Source: Lytechinus variegatus (taxonomy: Eukaryota > Echinodermata > Echinoidea > Temnopleuroida > Toxopneustidae). From it: a stretch of DNA of 64,000 nucleotides. The stretch covers positions 35,434,830 to 35,498,829 of the forward strand of contig NC_054746.1 in NCBI RefSeq assembly GCF_018143015.1, read 5' to 3'. The notes beneath the pieces were generated by a model. The model worked only from the letters and a program-made list of their open reading frames with translations, was not told where the DNA came from and made no database searches. Position numbers and translations under genes: made by a program. Of this stretch, positions 13,901-25,431 are shown piece after piece (within the stretch, counting starts at the first letter, position 1; each line of letters opens with the position of its first letter).

Positions 13901-16900
13901 CTTAATTCGTACTCTGCCAAACATTGGCACTTTAGTTTAATTTTGACAAGGTATAATTTTACTTGAAAAGCGATACTTAAAGAAGACAATTAAAAAAAAA
14001 GAAACACCATTTATTACGGTTTTTATTTCATTTTGCCAGAGAGTGGTTTTTAACTAGATAAGAACATTAATCCACTGCACTCTAGATTACAGGGATTCAA
14101 AATTCAAAATAAATCCAGATGGACTGTAATTAGGGACCAATCGATTTCTGGATTTAGTTTGAATCTTGAAATTTATTTTTAATTCTCGAGGGATTTAGTT
14201 TAAATCCTTTGAAATTTAGAAATGAATCTGTAGTATAATTCGATTGGCCCCTAACACACAGTCCATTTAGATTTATTTGAAATCTCTGTGATTTAGACTG
14301 TAAACGAAGTTGAATTCATTTCAATTCAGAAGAGTTTTATTCAGTAGTTCACTTCACACTGCAATATACAAAAATGCGAATAATAAAAGTAAATTTTCCT
14401 TGAAGAGTAGTTCAATTCGTTCTTGTATAGTATTTTAAACTTTGCATATATTACTTTTTTCTTTCAAATAGACGTTTTACTTTTTCATTGAGAACACTGA
14501 TTTGATTTATATCGACAACTTACTTGTAAGGTTTATATAATTGCAGATTATGATGTTTTTCTTTGTAATTTATGACATGCGAAGTGTTGTAAGATATAAG
14601 AAATTGATATTAATGTGAAAAAGGAAGAAATGGGTGAGGGATAATATTATATCGCATCCAAGGCAACAAAGAATCCAAAATGTATTTCTGTTTGATGTAG
14701 TGAGCGTGTGAAATCGTGGAACGAAAGTGAAATGAATATGAAATCTGAACGAAATTTCTATTCTATATGATATAGTGTGACCCCCCCCCCCCCCCCTCTT
14801 TATGGACCGAACTATGGGTGCAATGAACTCGTAAATGATCCAATCACAAACATGTACGTAAGTTCACTTAATGACGTCACCATTTACTCATACTTGTATT
14901 TATCATCGATCATTACTAATGTGTTATGATGAGAGAGGTTGACGTCTGGAAATCTTAAGGGGCTTACACGATTTATAAATCATTTCTGAGGATCAGTAAT
15001 AAATGAAGTTTTCAGGAAGGCAAAGGGGAAAAATCCGCAAAGTTATGCGAAATTATATCATTTCACTTTGATAATACCGATTGGTGTCCATTTCGTAGTA
15101 AAAGATTAAAAAAAAGTTGTAGCTAATAATGTGTCATGTTTTTTTTTAATATTGGAAGCAAAATACAATGAAAAACATATATACATGCCTCCTTTTACAC
15201 AGAGAAAACGATAAAATCACATAACTTTATAAATGAGAATTACTTTTCAACTATATTGTGATCATGAAAATTATTAGGTTGTCATCTAGGAAAACGACAT
15301 CAATACCTATCATAAGCAAATGATAGCAGAGAATGCAAATAAAACTGAAATGAGAATAACTTTATACAATTTTTACCAGAGTGGAAAGGATTTTATCAGG
15401 ATGAAGAGTTGGAAGATCACGCTACACAACTTTTGTCTAGTACTGGTCATTCAATTGTTCTGAAGACTTTGATAAATGTTATTAGCTAAATGAAGTATCA
15501 AATTTTCCCTCTATTTTTCAACTTCATTATATATATATATTTCAATCCAGCAAACGGGCAGTTTGACCGATGCGACAACTACAACCCAGCCGCCCGCCAC
15601 GACCCCCGTAGTGGACTGACCGTTACCCATCAGCCTTACCCATCTTCCCACATCAACCCTAACTCAAGCGTCTCCTATACCACCAGCGATCAGGCAATGC
15701 TCATTGAAGACCAGCTCACGTCTAGTGGAGGCCATCATGGTCGACCAGGGCGTGGAGGTGGTGGTCGACGAGGAGGTTCAAGTCGGCTTGGTTCCAGGCG
15801 TGGGATACACAAGAACAAACAACCTGAAATCGTAATTACATTTTTTTATAAATAAAATGTATCGTAATAACTTGTCATTTCATTTTTAGATTTATAAGCT
15901 TGTAAAAATATAACATTCTGAAGAAAAATTAATATCGTTTTGTTGCCATTTCTGGGCCAATCATGTACATGTATAGGAAAACTTATAAGGGGCAAACACT
16001 AAAATTGAGTCCCTTCCAACTATTGGCAAACAGTATTTGCCCCCCCCCAAAAGAAAAAAAATGGTTGTCGCAATATCGCTATGTTATGATTTGAAGTCAA
16101 ACTCAAACATCGATATTTAAAAAGAAACACTCCCTAACGCAATTCCATATAATGTCAGACAATGATATACAATTTTCCTCAGCTCCTGAATTCAAAATAT
16201 TTCTTTGACATTTTTCAGAGACCGTGGAACAGCAACTTATTAGCATGCTGTGATGATCCAGAAATATGTAAGCAAACAATATAATGTCTAAACATCTGTT
16301 TTACCCTTTTAATCTTTGTATTCCATTTTCTCCGCTCACCCTCACTCACTTTCTTATCCTCTTCTCTTCCCGTATCTTCTTCACTTCCCATCTATCTGTC
16401 TATCCCTCACCTTTCCTCTCTCTTTCAATGTCTCAAGCTGAATTAAGTAAACAATATTATAAAAATTACTATCAAATAAAATTAATACATATTAACAGGT
16501 GCCTTGAACCTTTTTCCCCCTTCATATTCTGATATTTTCTTGTGGAAAAACAAATTGAAAGTCTACACGCTATTAAGTGCTATATGGAAATGCAAACTTT
16601 TTTTTTCTTTGGTATATTACGTGGATATCATGTTAACGTGAAAAAATTATCAGCTTACAATGAAAAGTTGGTAGCCTATCTCTAAATACCATTCTTAATA
16701 ACATAGTCCTATATTGCCATTCTATCACGATGATTTAAAATACATAGGGAAAATATCAATAGAATTCTTCTTTTCTGATTTTTTAAGGCTGTTCAATACA
16801 ATACTTTTTAAAATCCTAAATGATGCCTACTTTGCCATCCTTTGCAGGTATTACAGGACTGGCCTGTTCCCCTTGCCTAGCCAGCCGTCTTTCTGAGAGA

Positions 16901-17862
16901 CTAGGAGAGAACCCCCTAGCATGCTGTCTACCTTTCGGTTGTGTAGCATTACGTGTCAAACTACGTACTCAACATCATATACGGGTAAGATTGTTGTTGT
17001 TTTAATAACATTAAATTATACAAACACCAGGGGCGTGGATCAATGTTTCAGAATGAGGGGGGGGGGTCAAAGGGGGAAAATGCGAAATTTGGCGCGCTTT
17101 GGACGCTTAATTATAATCAAGAATTTTGCGCGCCAAACTTTGAATGTTCAATAGCATGTCAAATGTAATGGATATGTATATATATATATAACACTTTCCA
17201 TTGCTTATTAAAATATAAAATTTACATTGCCTATCATAATTATTTTCAAGTTGCCAAGATTATTGGGGGAGGGGCAAATCAGTAGGTTTGCCCCCCCCCC
17301 CCCAATATTTTCATAGGGGTGATCGCCTTAGAAGATTTAGAATATTGAGTCTTGGAAACGAATCATCTAAATATCCAAATCATATAATGCAGATTTTCAC
17401 ATTTATGTTTCACAACTGTATAGCCATATCATTAAATTAAAAATCAACAATAATTGTGAGTGCAACCCTCTCTGATATATTTCACTGTCCCAGTCCTTTA
17501 TCTAATGTTATGTTCCGATAGAAGCGAATGATGTTTGACTGATCCCCTTAGACTAAAAATCAACATCAAGAGCAAGTCATTTATCTAGATTTGGCAATTC
17601 AACAAAATGTTTATTTTCGTTCGTGTTGTCAGTAGCCTGATACAAATTTCAATTTCCCTTTTCAAATTAGGGTGACATTTGCTCTGATTACGGAGTCACG
17701 TGTTGTTGTGGTTGTCCACTGTCACTCTGCCAAATGTGGCGGGAACTGGATTACATCGAAAAGAAGAACAACCCTGGGTTGTCTGCCAACGGTGGTCATG
17801 GAAACCAGAATAATACTCCCTCAACGTCAAGCCGGAGTTTCCTCGATATGCTTACATTTTAA
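10968..17862 (+). CDS. PLAC8-domain protein with Gly/Arg-rich N-terminal extension (tandem copy 1)
   Basis: The exons are 10968-10980, 15551-15831, 16219-16267, 16848-16984 and 17671-17862: 672 nt, 223 residues, stop TAA. The 13-nt first exon (Met-Met-Tyr-Leu plus one base) has the phase needed by exon 2 and a gtaagt donor, but it is inferred rather than proven. Residues about 1-98 are low-complexity and hydrophilic, with a GRPGRGGGGRRGG tract (an RGG-like, basic segment) at about residue 73. The PLAC8 domain follows: RPWNSNLLACCDD, CITGLACSPC, CCLPFGC, then GDICSDYGVTCCCGC and the CQMWREL end, with the expected Cys clusters. PLAC8/onzin/cornifelin proteins are small membrane-associated or cytosolic Cys-rich proteins linked to differentiation and immunity in vertebrates and to size or metal control in plants; the role here is unknown. 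The C-terminal tail is Asn/Ser-rich. The extension makes it about twice the usual family length. Confidence 0.87.
10981..15550 (+). other. Intron 1 of PLAC8-like copy 1 (4.6 kb)
   Basis: A large AT-rich intron runs between gtaagt at 10981 and the acceptor ttcaatccag ending at 15550. It holds C-runs (12420, 14780-14797), an inverted-repeat element (14077-14301) and no recognisable exon. The open frame covering 11303-11635 is pyrimidine-rich and shows no domain. Confidence 0.55.
14077..14301. mobile_element. Palindromic MITE remnant
   Basis: The left arm (tctagattacagggattc, then gatggactg and GACCAATCGA) is mirrored by a right arm (TCGATTGG, then cagtccat, aatctctgtgatttaga). Both arms are about 60-70 bp with mismatches around an AT-rich centre. 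The form is that of a fold-back non-autonomous DNA element. No target duplication was identified. Confidence 0.65.
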
Positions 17863-20800
17863 AATTGTCGACTAATGCTGAATATTTTGGTGATTTTATA
17901 TGAAGAACATTTTCGTAAATTTGTCAAGTGTTAATCACTGTCTCTCATCTGTAATATTTTTTTAATATGATATTTATATCGGAAGAAAATGAGAAGGTTT
18001 CAAGGCATTTCTTCAGAGTTGACATTGTAAATATTGATGTTAATGAATGCAAATTTCAGTTTTCTTTTCATCCACAAAGAAATAGACCCATCACCGTAGT
18101 TAAACAAAAGAAAATGATATAACTTTCTCAAGGTTTTGGGAATCATGAATATATTGTATGGTTTATAGACGTCATTAGGATGTATTTGTCAAACATTTTA
18201 GAAAACATCAGAGTGATCACATTGTAGTATTTGCTTCATTATACAATCGAGCTATTAGCTCCATGATTATACATCACATCCACTATTAAAAGCATTAAGC
18301 ATACCTCGTTCGCACTGTCGCGCAATCCTTTACCAAAGTCACGATTGGCCTCTTTAATTGACGGCGGAAATATCTGAACCATTCAAAACTTTTCTATGAT
18401 CAATACGATTGCCACGACTGATCTGATATGATCTAATACGATCTGATAAGATCACTACGAGAAACTATACGATTAAGACCGCCGTTTGAATCGTGCATGG
18501 CGCAAACTGTGACAGTGGGAACTTCATATAGGTATTATCCATTTCATTAACGTCATTGTTCGAAGCTTGAATTATGTTCGTGCGACTATCGAGTAGTGAA
18601 GTATGATTATGATCTAAGGGAACATCAGATGGTGAGAACATAGTCACATGATTTGCTTGTCATGATCATGATCTCCGTCTAGACATATCTAGTTACATAA
18701 ATGTTACAGTCACATCAAACGATCGATATCAGACCGATCAAAACTGTAATATTATTTCAAATAACATACTATCGTTCGGTTCGGTGTCGGTTTCGTTGGT
18801 GTGACCGTGTGTATGCCATTTTGGAACGACTCTCAAACAGGGGCGATGCCTTGTGGGGATGGTGGGGTTTGGGCCAGAGCTTCCTCATCTGTTTTCTTCT
18901 TTGTCGATAAATTAAGTTACTTGCTATTTTACAAAAAGACCTTGGCGGTCTTAATTATTCAATTGAGACTTTCGACTATTAGATTTTGCTCGATTATATT
19001 TCTTTCGTAAAAAGCCTGTCTTGTACAATATTTTTCTTTAGAAAATCTTTTTTTTTTTTTTTTTTTGGGGGGGGGTAACCAGATTCTAACAGTCTGTATA
19101 AATGATGGTTTAAAAATATATGATTTTGGATTAACCAGGTAATCCTAATCACGACTAAGAATAAAGAGAAATTAAGCCATGCCGATGATTTGGTGTACAA
19201 ACGTTTTTTTTTCTTGGTTGCTTTTATAAAAATGTTAAATAATAACATAATCATATTAAAATATAATGTTTTTTTTAAGACTATGTTAGAGAGTAGAGAC
19301 AAAATAAAAATATCACCTGTCTCTTCTGTGTGTTTGTTTTGTTTCGTAAATCCTATATATATTCATTTTTGCAAATGTCGTTCTTTGTTGCTTGTTTAAA
19401 TATTCGTAATCAATTTCCACAAAGGTGAATGTCTGTGACGTCACTCTCTATAATTTAGTTATAGCAATACATACATCTCCATTTTCCTTTGAGTTTTTGG
19501 TCTGATGCCTTAAACATTTTTTAAGCTTTGCAACCATTACAACTAATAATCTTATATAGAATTTCTTTATTTCTGACATTTTTGTCATATTTATTAAAAT
19601 AATGTGCCAAACTAAGATGACTTAAATGGCGCCCTATACACTTTATGCTTGAAATGTTTGATATTTTCTTTTTAGAATGTTTATGCTTTGTAAAAAATCA
19701 GATGTAATGCAGATTTTAAAAGTGCATGTTTTTTATTGTAATAAAAATAATCTTTTTATAAATATGATATTGTGTTGCTTTGTTGTTGTTGTTTTTTACT
19801 ACCATTGGCCATAAAGCTTTTGGATAAAAAATGATTTTTAAAGGATATAACTTGCGATATTTTGAAAATGTTTTCTTGTTTATAAGATTAGGATTTCATA
19901 GAGGAAAAAAGGGAAAACGAGATTGTCCATAATCGAAATGTAATAGGTTTAAAGGGGAATTCCATTCTCATGTCAAATTCATTTTGATGTGATATTAGCC
20001 AAAGATGTAAACATACATACAAATGTACGAAATTCCTGAAACATGGCCCACCGTAAGAAAAAAAATGTTTTAGTCTGACTTTGGTATAACAATACAATTG
20101 GTCTGTATTAATGAACAGATTACATGTGAGCAGCATGTTTTCAAGCATGTCCCAAACCATGAATTCTCTATTTTATATAAAGAATTTTTGTGTATAGACT
20201 AAGTAAACAAAAAAGCGAATTCATGGACTATGAAATATCACGTGCATAATGGAGGAGCATGGCATTACAAAATTGAAATTATGAAATAATTTATGAAATA
20301 TTTTCTTTATAAGATTTTCTTCAAAACTTAATTAATATATGAAATATAATTTCCCACTTACTTAAAAAAATATGTTGACTTTACGACGAACTTCACTGTA
20401 AACTAAGGACTTGGATTGATGGGGGAGAAGAAAAATGAATATTACTCGATAGGCCTATATCTTTTACTTGTTAATTGAATCCCTTTATCCCTTTGTCCCT
20501 AGATCAATAAACCACCCAGCATGGCGCCATCTCCGATACTGTTTTGAATCAACGTTTCGTTTGACCCAGACCTCATTTTAGTGTTGCTATGTCAAACGAG
20601 TCTGAAACGGCTCGATTGTAGTAAATTGCATCTCTTGTTTAAAAGGAATGCATTGAATGTGATCATGAATACACTGGTTCAATAAGAAAAGAAAGATCGC
20701 ACCAACCGTGACCATGAAATTGGGTCATCGGTGGACAGACATTTTCAGTTGACTTAAAAATGTGCTGTCGCATAGCCGTAAGCAGATTTTTTTTCCCGGT

Positions 20801-21200
20801 TGGGAGTTGGGGTATAAGATGCATCAAGATTTTCAAAGAAACTGGAAAGCGAAAAAGAGATTGTCGTGGCGCTTTAGCACTATATAAGTGAAATTTGATG
20901 ACTTTGTGCACACTTTTGGAGAGTTCTGTGAAAATTTTCAGTAAAAAAAAATTAATTTTTCTTCAAAATTTCTAGGGGCAATCGAACCCCTGCCCCCACC
21001 CCCCTGCTGTGAAGGGTCATGTAGTCAAGTCATGCTTTTTAATAGGGGAGCAATATCATTCAATGAATTTGAATAGCCAAAAATGTTGTTCGCGCAACTG
21101 GGTAACTGACAAATTCCGAGACAGATTTGGGCCGTTCTTAAATGATTGCCACTGTCTGGGAACTGCTCAGGCTACTTCAACGTGATTGAGCTGTTATTCT
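17863..21200. other. Spacer between the PLAC8-like genes, including the 3' UTR of copy 1
   Basis: No further coding exon is seen. AATAAA at 19740-19745 followed by a TTGTTGTTG run at about 19776 is a candidate poly(A) site, which would give a 1.9-kb 3' UTR. There are T and G homopolymers at 19047-19075. A patch at 18410-18460 has four loose copies of a GATCTGATA-like word. Confidence 0.4.
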
Positions 21201-21205
21201 GTATG

Positions 21206-21253
21206 TATATATTATGAGGAAGAGCTGAGGACAACTGATAGTAAAAAATACGG
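21206..21253 (+). promoter_or_regulatory. Possible TATA box and non-coding first exon of the second PLAC8-like gene
   Basis: TATATAT at 21206-21212 is followed 41 bases later by a good donor (cggGTAAGT, GT at 21254). The arrangement mirrors copy 1, where a TATA box is closely followed by a tiny first exon and gtaagt. The coding exon at 22553 is preceded by an acceptor (ctgccag ending at 22497), so a 5' UTR exon must exist upstream; this is my candidate for it. Confidence 0.3.
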
Positions 21254-22552
21254 GTAAGTCATTATTACTTTAATATCAAGTTCCACGATAATCTATTCAA
21301 ATCGTGTGTATTTTGATGCATGCGTGACATTTGCTCCGGCGACAACAACTCCGGTAGAAAATCTGCACGTTAAGCCAAACACAAAACCTCACCTCCAAAA
21401 CTAAAGACACCCTAATAATAATTTTTACATTATTCTGAACCGAAAACTCTATTACAATCCCAATTCTAACCCTGTGAATATTAAGACTGGAGCAAATGTC
21501 GCATGAACAAACGTTTTGTCACCATTTTGGTGTATATTTGATTTTGATCTATAGGCCTATTAATAGGTGATAAAAAGTTTAATGTTCTTCCTCTTTGGAT
21601 AACAAAGTAGCTTTACATTTCAAAAATATTTCCAATATTTCAGTCGAAATATTCATGTTCGATTGAAATTCACTCGTAATAACTGATTGATAGACCCTCC
21701 ATTCTAAACACACAAATATCATTTCTTATTAGCATCCAAATAAACTATAGAACCTTAAGGTTTCTATTTCAATTTCAATTGAATTCACATCATGTTTTCA
21801 TAACATTTCATTTAGTATGGGAGCAGAATAAATGCATGCATGATTTAAGAAAAATAGAATCTGATAGCATTTTTTGATGAAAACTTTCTTCTGCTGATTT
21901 GAATATAATCAATTAGATTAGCTGATTTTTAGAATATTTTAAATAACTAGGTACGAATAAATTCTCTATAACTTCTGTTAATTTTCCTTATGCTGTTCAT
22001 TTACTTCTATAAATTAATTGTAGATTAAGGTGCAATCAATTATTTCAATCTATGAAAATAAAACTTTTAGGGAAAATCGAATTTTACAGTACTCTCTTGC
22101 ATTGAAATTGCACCCTATGAAATTCTATGTAACAATTGCAATTATGGACAAAGAACAACGTCAAAACTAAATTAATATGTTCTGTATTCAAAATTCAGGT
22201 TCATTCTCAAACTTCAAACTTTGGGAATTAAATGTAAATTCTAAAAGATCTAGATTATTGTTGAACCCCGTTCTTTAAAAGACTTTGTTCAAATCATAAA
22301 TGGATAAACAAAACAAAAGGGTAATTGAATGAATGAAATTAAAAAAAAACATGAAAATGAGGAGTAAATCAATGAAATAAAGTAATTTTGATTAGCGTCA
22401 TCTTTAAAATTCAACAATAACATAAATTCAGAGTTTGGTTTTGTGTGAGGTAGCTGTTAGAAAAAAAATAACGTATTTTTTTTTCCAATTCTGCCAGACG
22501 ATTGGAGACTGCATCTTTAGTATTATATCATTGACCACATCCATCTGTCACC

Positions 22553-25431
22553 ATGACAACTACGATAGTTACAACTCAACCGATGTTGCCGACTATATCT
22601 TCAGTAAGTACGGATAAATCGGATACAATGAATGGATTATTTATTTCCAAAAGTTCCAAAAGTGTCTTAAATTTTGTTAGCGAGCGAAGTAAAGGAAAAA
22701 ATATTGTGACAAAAATAGAACTATTGTTTACAATAGTATGTTATGTTTATGATTATGTACAATTGTGAAACGGAAATCAATAAATCAAATCAAATAATAA
22801 AAGGACTCGTTTTCATTTCAGTAATTTTAAAGATTTAATGCATTTTGTTTCCATTTTGATGTTCCTTTTAACAATACGAGCTAGAAATTAAATAATGGCA
22901 GATATTAGGTTGTTCCTACCAATACTTGATTGTGTGTTTTATTTTTTCTTTCTTTTTAAATTAAACAGACTCGATATGCCGTTGAACGAGATTGGCATAG
23001 CGGAATATTTGGCTGCTGCTCCAACATTGTCTCATGTAAGTTTTAATTGTGTTTGTGTTGTGTTATTAATTGTGAAATCGCTTAAATTATGAAACCAATT
23101 TATTCGTTTGATTGACGTATTGCAAAGTTTAGGGCAAAGTTTGTTTTGCGATTTGATTGTTAATAAGAGGGGCAGTTGGTACTAGTCCCGGGTATATTAG
23201 TTGGCACTTGTCAGTACTAATAAGATTCCAATGTTTGGTTGGTTGGTTGTTCGATGAAAGTTACGGGCTTGGATGGTTGGATATTTGGTTAGGTGGACGG
23301 ATGGTTGGTTGGGTAGCTTGATGGTTAGTTGGGTGGTTGGATAGTAACTTGGTTAGGTGAACGGATGGGTGTTTGGGTAACTGGATGGTTGGTTGGGTGG
23401 TTTGATAGTTGGTTGGGTGGTTGGATATTTGGTTATGTGGACGGATGGAAGTTTGGGTAACTGGATGGTTGGGTAGTTGGATGGTTGTTTGGGTGGACGG
23501 ATGGTTGTTGGTTGGTTGGGTGGACGGATGGTTGGTTGGATAGTTGGTTGGGTGGTTGGATGGTTGGTTTGGTGGTTGGATAGTTGGTTATGTGGACGGA
23601 TGGTTGTTTGTGTGGTTGAATGGAAAGTTGGCTTGATATTTGGAAGGGTGTTCAGCATCAAAATTGTTTGGATCGAACATGGACATATTACTCTGAGCAG
23701 GAGTACTATGTCCATGGATGGAATAAAGATAGATACGTTTTCGGTTGCTTGGTGGTCGGGTATGTTTGTGATTGGTTTCCAAAGCTTTAGTTGTATACAA
23801 ATTATTACCCTCTCATCCCACCCTTCCCTATTAACCCTCCTCTCTCTCTCCCCCTCTCTCCACCCCCTCTCTCTCTATCTATCTCTCTATCTCTCTATCT
23901 CTCTATCTATCTCTATCTATCTATCTATCTCTCTGTCCCTGTTTAATCTCCTCATAGGTCTTAGCGGATACTTTTGTACCTGTTGCTATGGCATGTATGT
24001 TGCAACACGTCTTGAAGAGAACTGCCTGTTACCCGTCTGTTTGCCAGTCTGTTACATTATCCCACTACGTACGAAGATTCGAACTGAGAATCGTATTAAG
24101 GTAGGTATGATGAGACTGAGACCACAGAGAGAAGGAGAGGGGATGGGAGGGGTGGAGGGAAAGACAGAGATAAATAGATGGATTAATGTTGGGCAACATA
24201 TACTGTCCTCTGTGTTGGGTAATGTATGTTGGTAAAAATATATACTGGGCAATTTATTACCCAATTTAGACAGATTTTAACCAATAGCTGTGTGGACAGT
24301 ATGTTGCCCAGGGTTTGTTAAATGCATTTTTGCCCAACTATTTTAAGAGTAAAGAAAGTAAGGAAGAGAGAGAGAAAGAGGGGGGAGGGGGGGGGGATAT
24401 GGTGCAATGGGAAAAATGATGGACGGAAACATAGGAAAGAAAAGGGGGAAATTATAATGAGATACAGAAGATGGGAAACTTTCACCATTTATTTTGAAGG
24501 AATCAGTCTCAATCATGAACTGTGAAAGCTGATTGTTTCATCTTTATAAATATGTTCAGAATGTAAGAAGATGTTAAATAAACAGACTTTTGTTCTAATT
24601 GATATATTTCAATGAAATTATCATGATATCAATCCCATTATAATTATTGTCTTATCATTGTAACATGTCTTATTCTATGTATCCCACTCTATCTTCCCAC
24701 TCTTAACATGATTGGCCAATATAACCGATAAGAATATTATTGATAGAATTTAACAAGATTTAGTTTGAGAACTTGATATTGACCAATTTATCTGTCGGAC
24801 ATAAAAAAGTCACATTCACCAAGTGATTGGTTACTTTGCCCAATCATTTTTAAAGATTGTATACATGTATATTTAGATATGTTATTCTTGTCGGTCCTTT
24901 TCTCCTCCTCTGCTCTCTTAATTGATACACATATTATAGATCCTCTCTTTTCTTTACTTACCCCCCCCCCTCTCTCTCTCTCTTTCTAACTCTTTGTCCC
25001 ATTTCTCTATATCGGCATACTCTAAACAGGGTATTGGTCAAAGTTACCAATATTAGTAGAATGGTTAATATTGACCATTTGGTGACACAAAGTTGGTCGA
25101 ACAGACATGTTCACTAACTTTTTGTAATTTTAACGAATCCTTTTTTTAAGAGTGTACCTTCATTGAACCTGTCAGTAGTCTTTCCCTGTCACCTCTCTCT
25201 CTCTCTTTCTCTCCTTTATTCACTGGTCGTTCCATAACCATCTATTTCCCCCCTTTTCAGTTCGATTTTTTGTTCTCCTCTCAATCTTTTTATCAATTTT
25301 ATTCAATTTTTTTTTCCATGCAGGGTTCTATTTGCGAGGATTGTCTGGTTGGCTGTTTTTGTCACATGTGCGCCATTTGTCAGATACATCGAGAAAACAT
25401 CTATGCAAAGAAGGGTCGAGTGCTCACATAA
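22553..25431 (+). CDS. PLAC8-domain protein, short form (tandem copy 2)
   Basis: The coding exons are 22553-22603, 22969-23035, 23958-24100 and 25324-25431: 369 nt, 122 residues, stop TAA, close to the usual PLAC8 length of about 115. The start ATG has a favourable context (caccATGa) and sits 55 bases after an acceptor, so a non-coding upstream exon is expected. Conserved parts are [25 protein letters not shown], a [10 protein letters not shown] segment, the basic [11 protein letters not shown], then [20 protein letters not shown]. Intron phases inside the domain (0, 1, 0) and their positions match copy 1 exactly, showing common ancestry. It lacks the RGG-like extension of copy 1. A membrane-associated Cys-rich protein is expected from the family; the function is unknown. 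Confidence 0.92.
23228..23640. repeat. GGTT/GGA minisatellite in an intron of PLAC8-like copy 2
   Basis: About 400 bases consist of loosely tandem variants of ggttggatagttggttgggtgg and gtggacggatggttg. The strand is G/T-rich and nearly free of stops, which produces long spurious frames on both strands. Confidence 0.9.
23826..23945 (+). repeat. CT/TATC microsatellite forming the pyrimidine tract of an acceptor
   Basis: Runs of tctc and tatc fill the 120 bases before the acceptor ctcatag ending at 23957. The simple repeat therefore doubles as an exceptionally long polypyrimidine tract for the third coding exon of PLAC8-like copy 2. Confidence 0.8.
24188..24310. repeat. Short inverted repeat (TTGGGCAACATATACTGTCC arms)
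   Basis: ttgggcaacatatactgtcc near 24190 pairs with ggacagtatgttgcccag ending near 24311. Inner gggtaatg/gggcaatt words repeat in both directions. It is probably a small hairpin element within the last intron. Confidence 0.55.

Noticed and set aside
15490..15550. Start of PLAC8-like copy 1 at the Met at 15490
   Set aside because: The hydrophobic run before 15551 is intronic pyrimidine/AT sequence ending in a proper acceptor (ttcaatccag). A TATA box, Met codon and donor upstream fit better.
23477..24235. 252-codon open frame on the plus strand, the longest in the window
   Set aside because: It runs through the GGTT minisatellite, the CT/TATC microsatellite and, out of frame, the real PLAC8 exon. 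Its length comes from stop-poor simple repeats.
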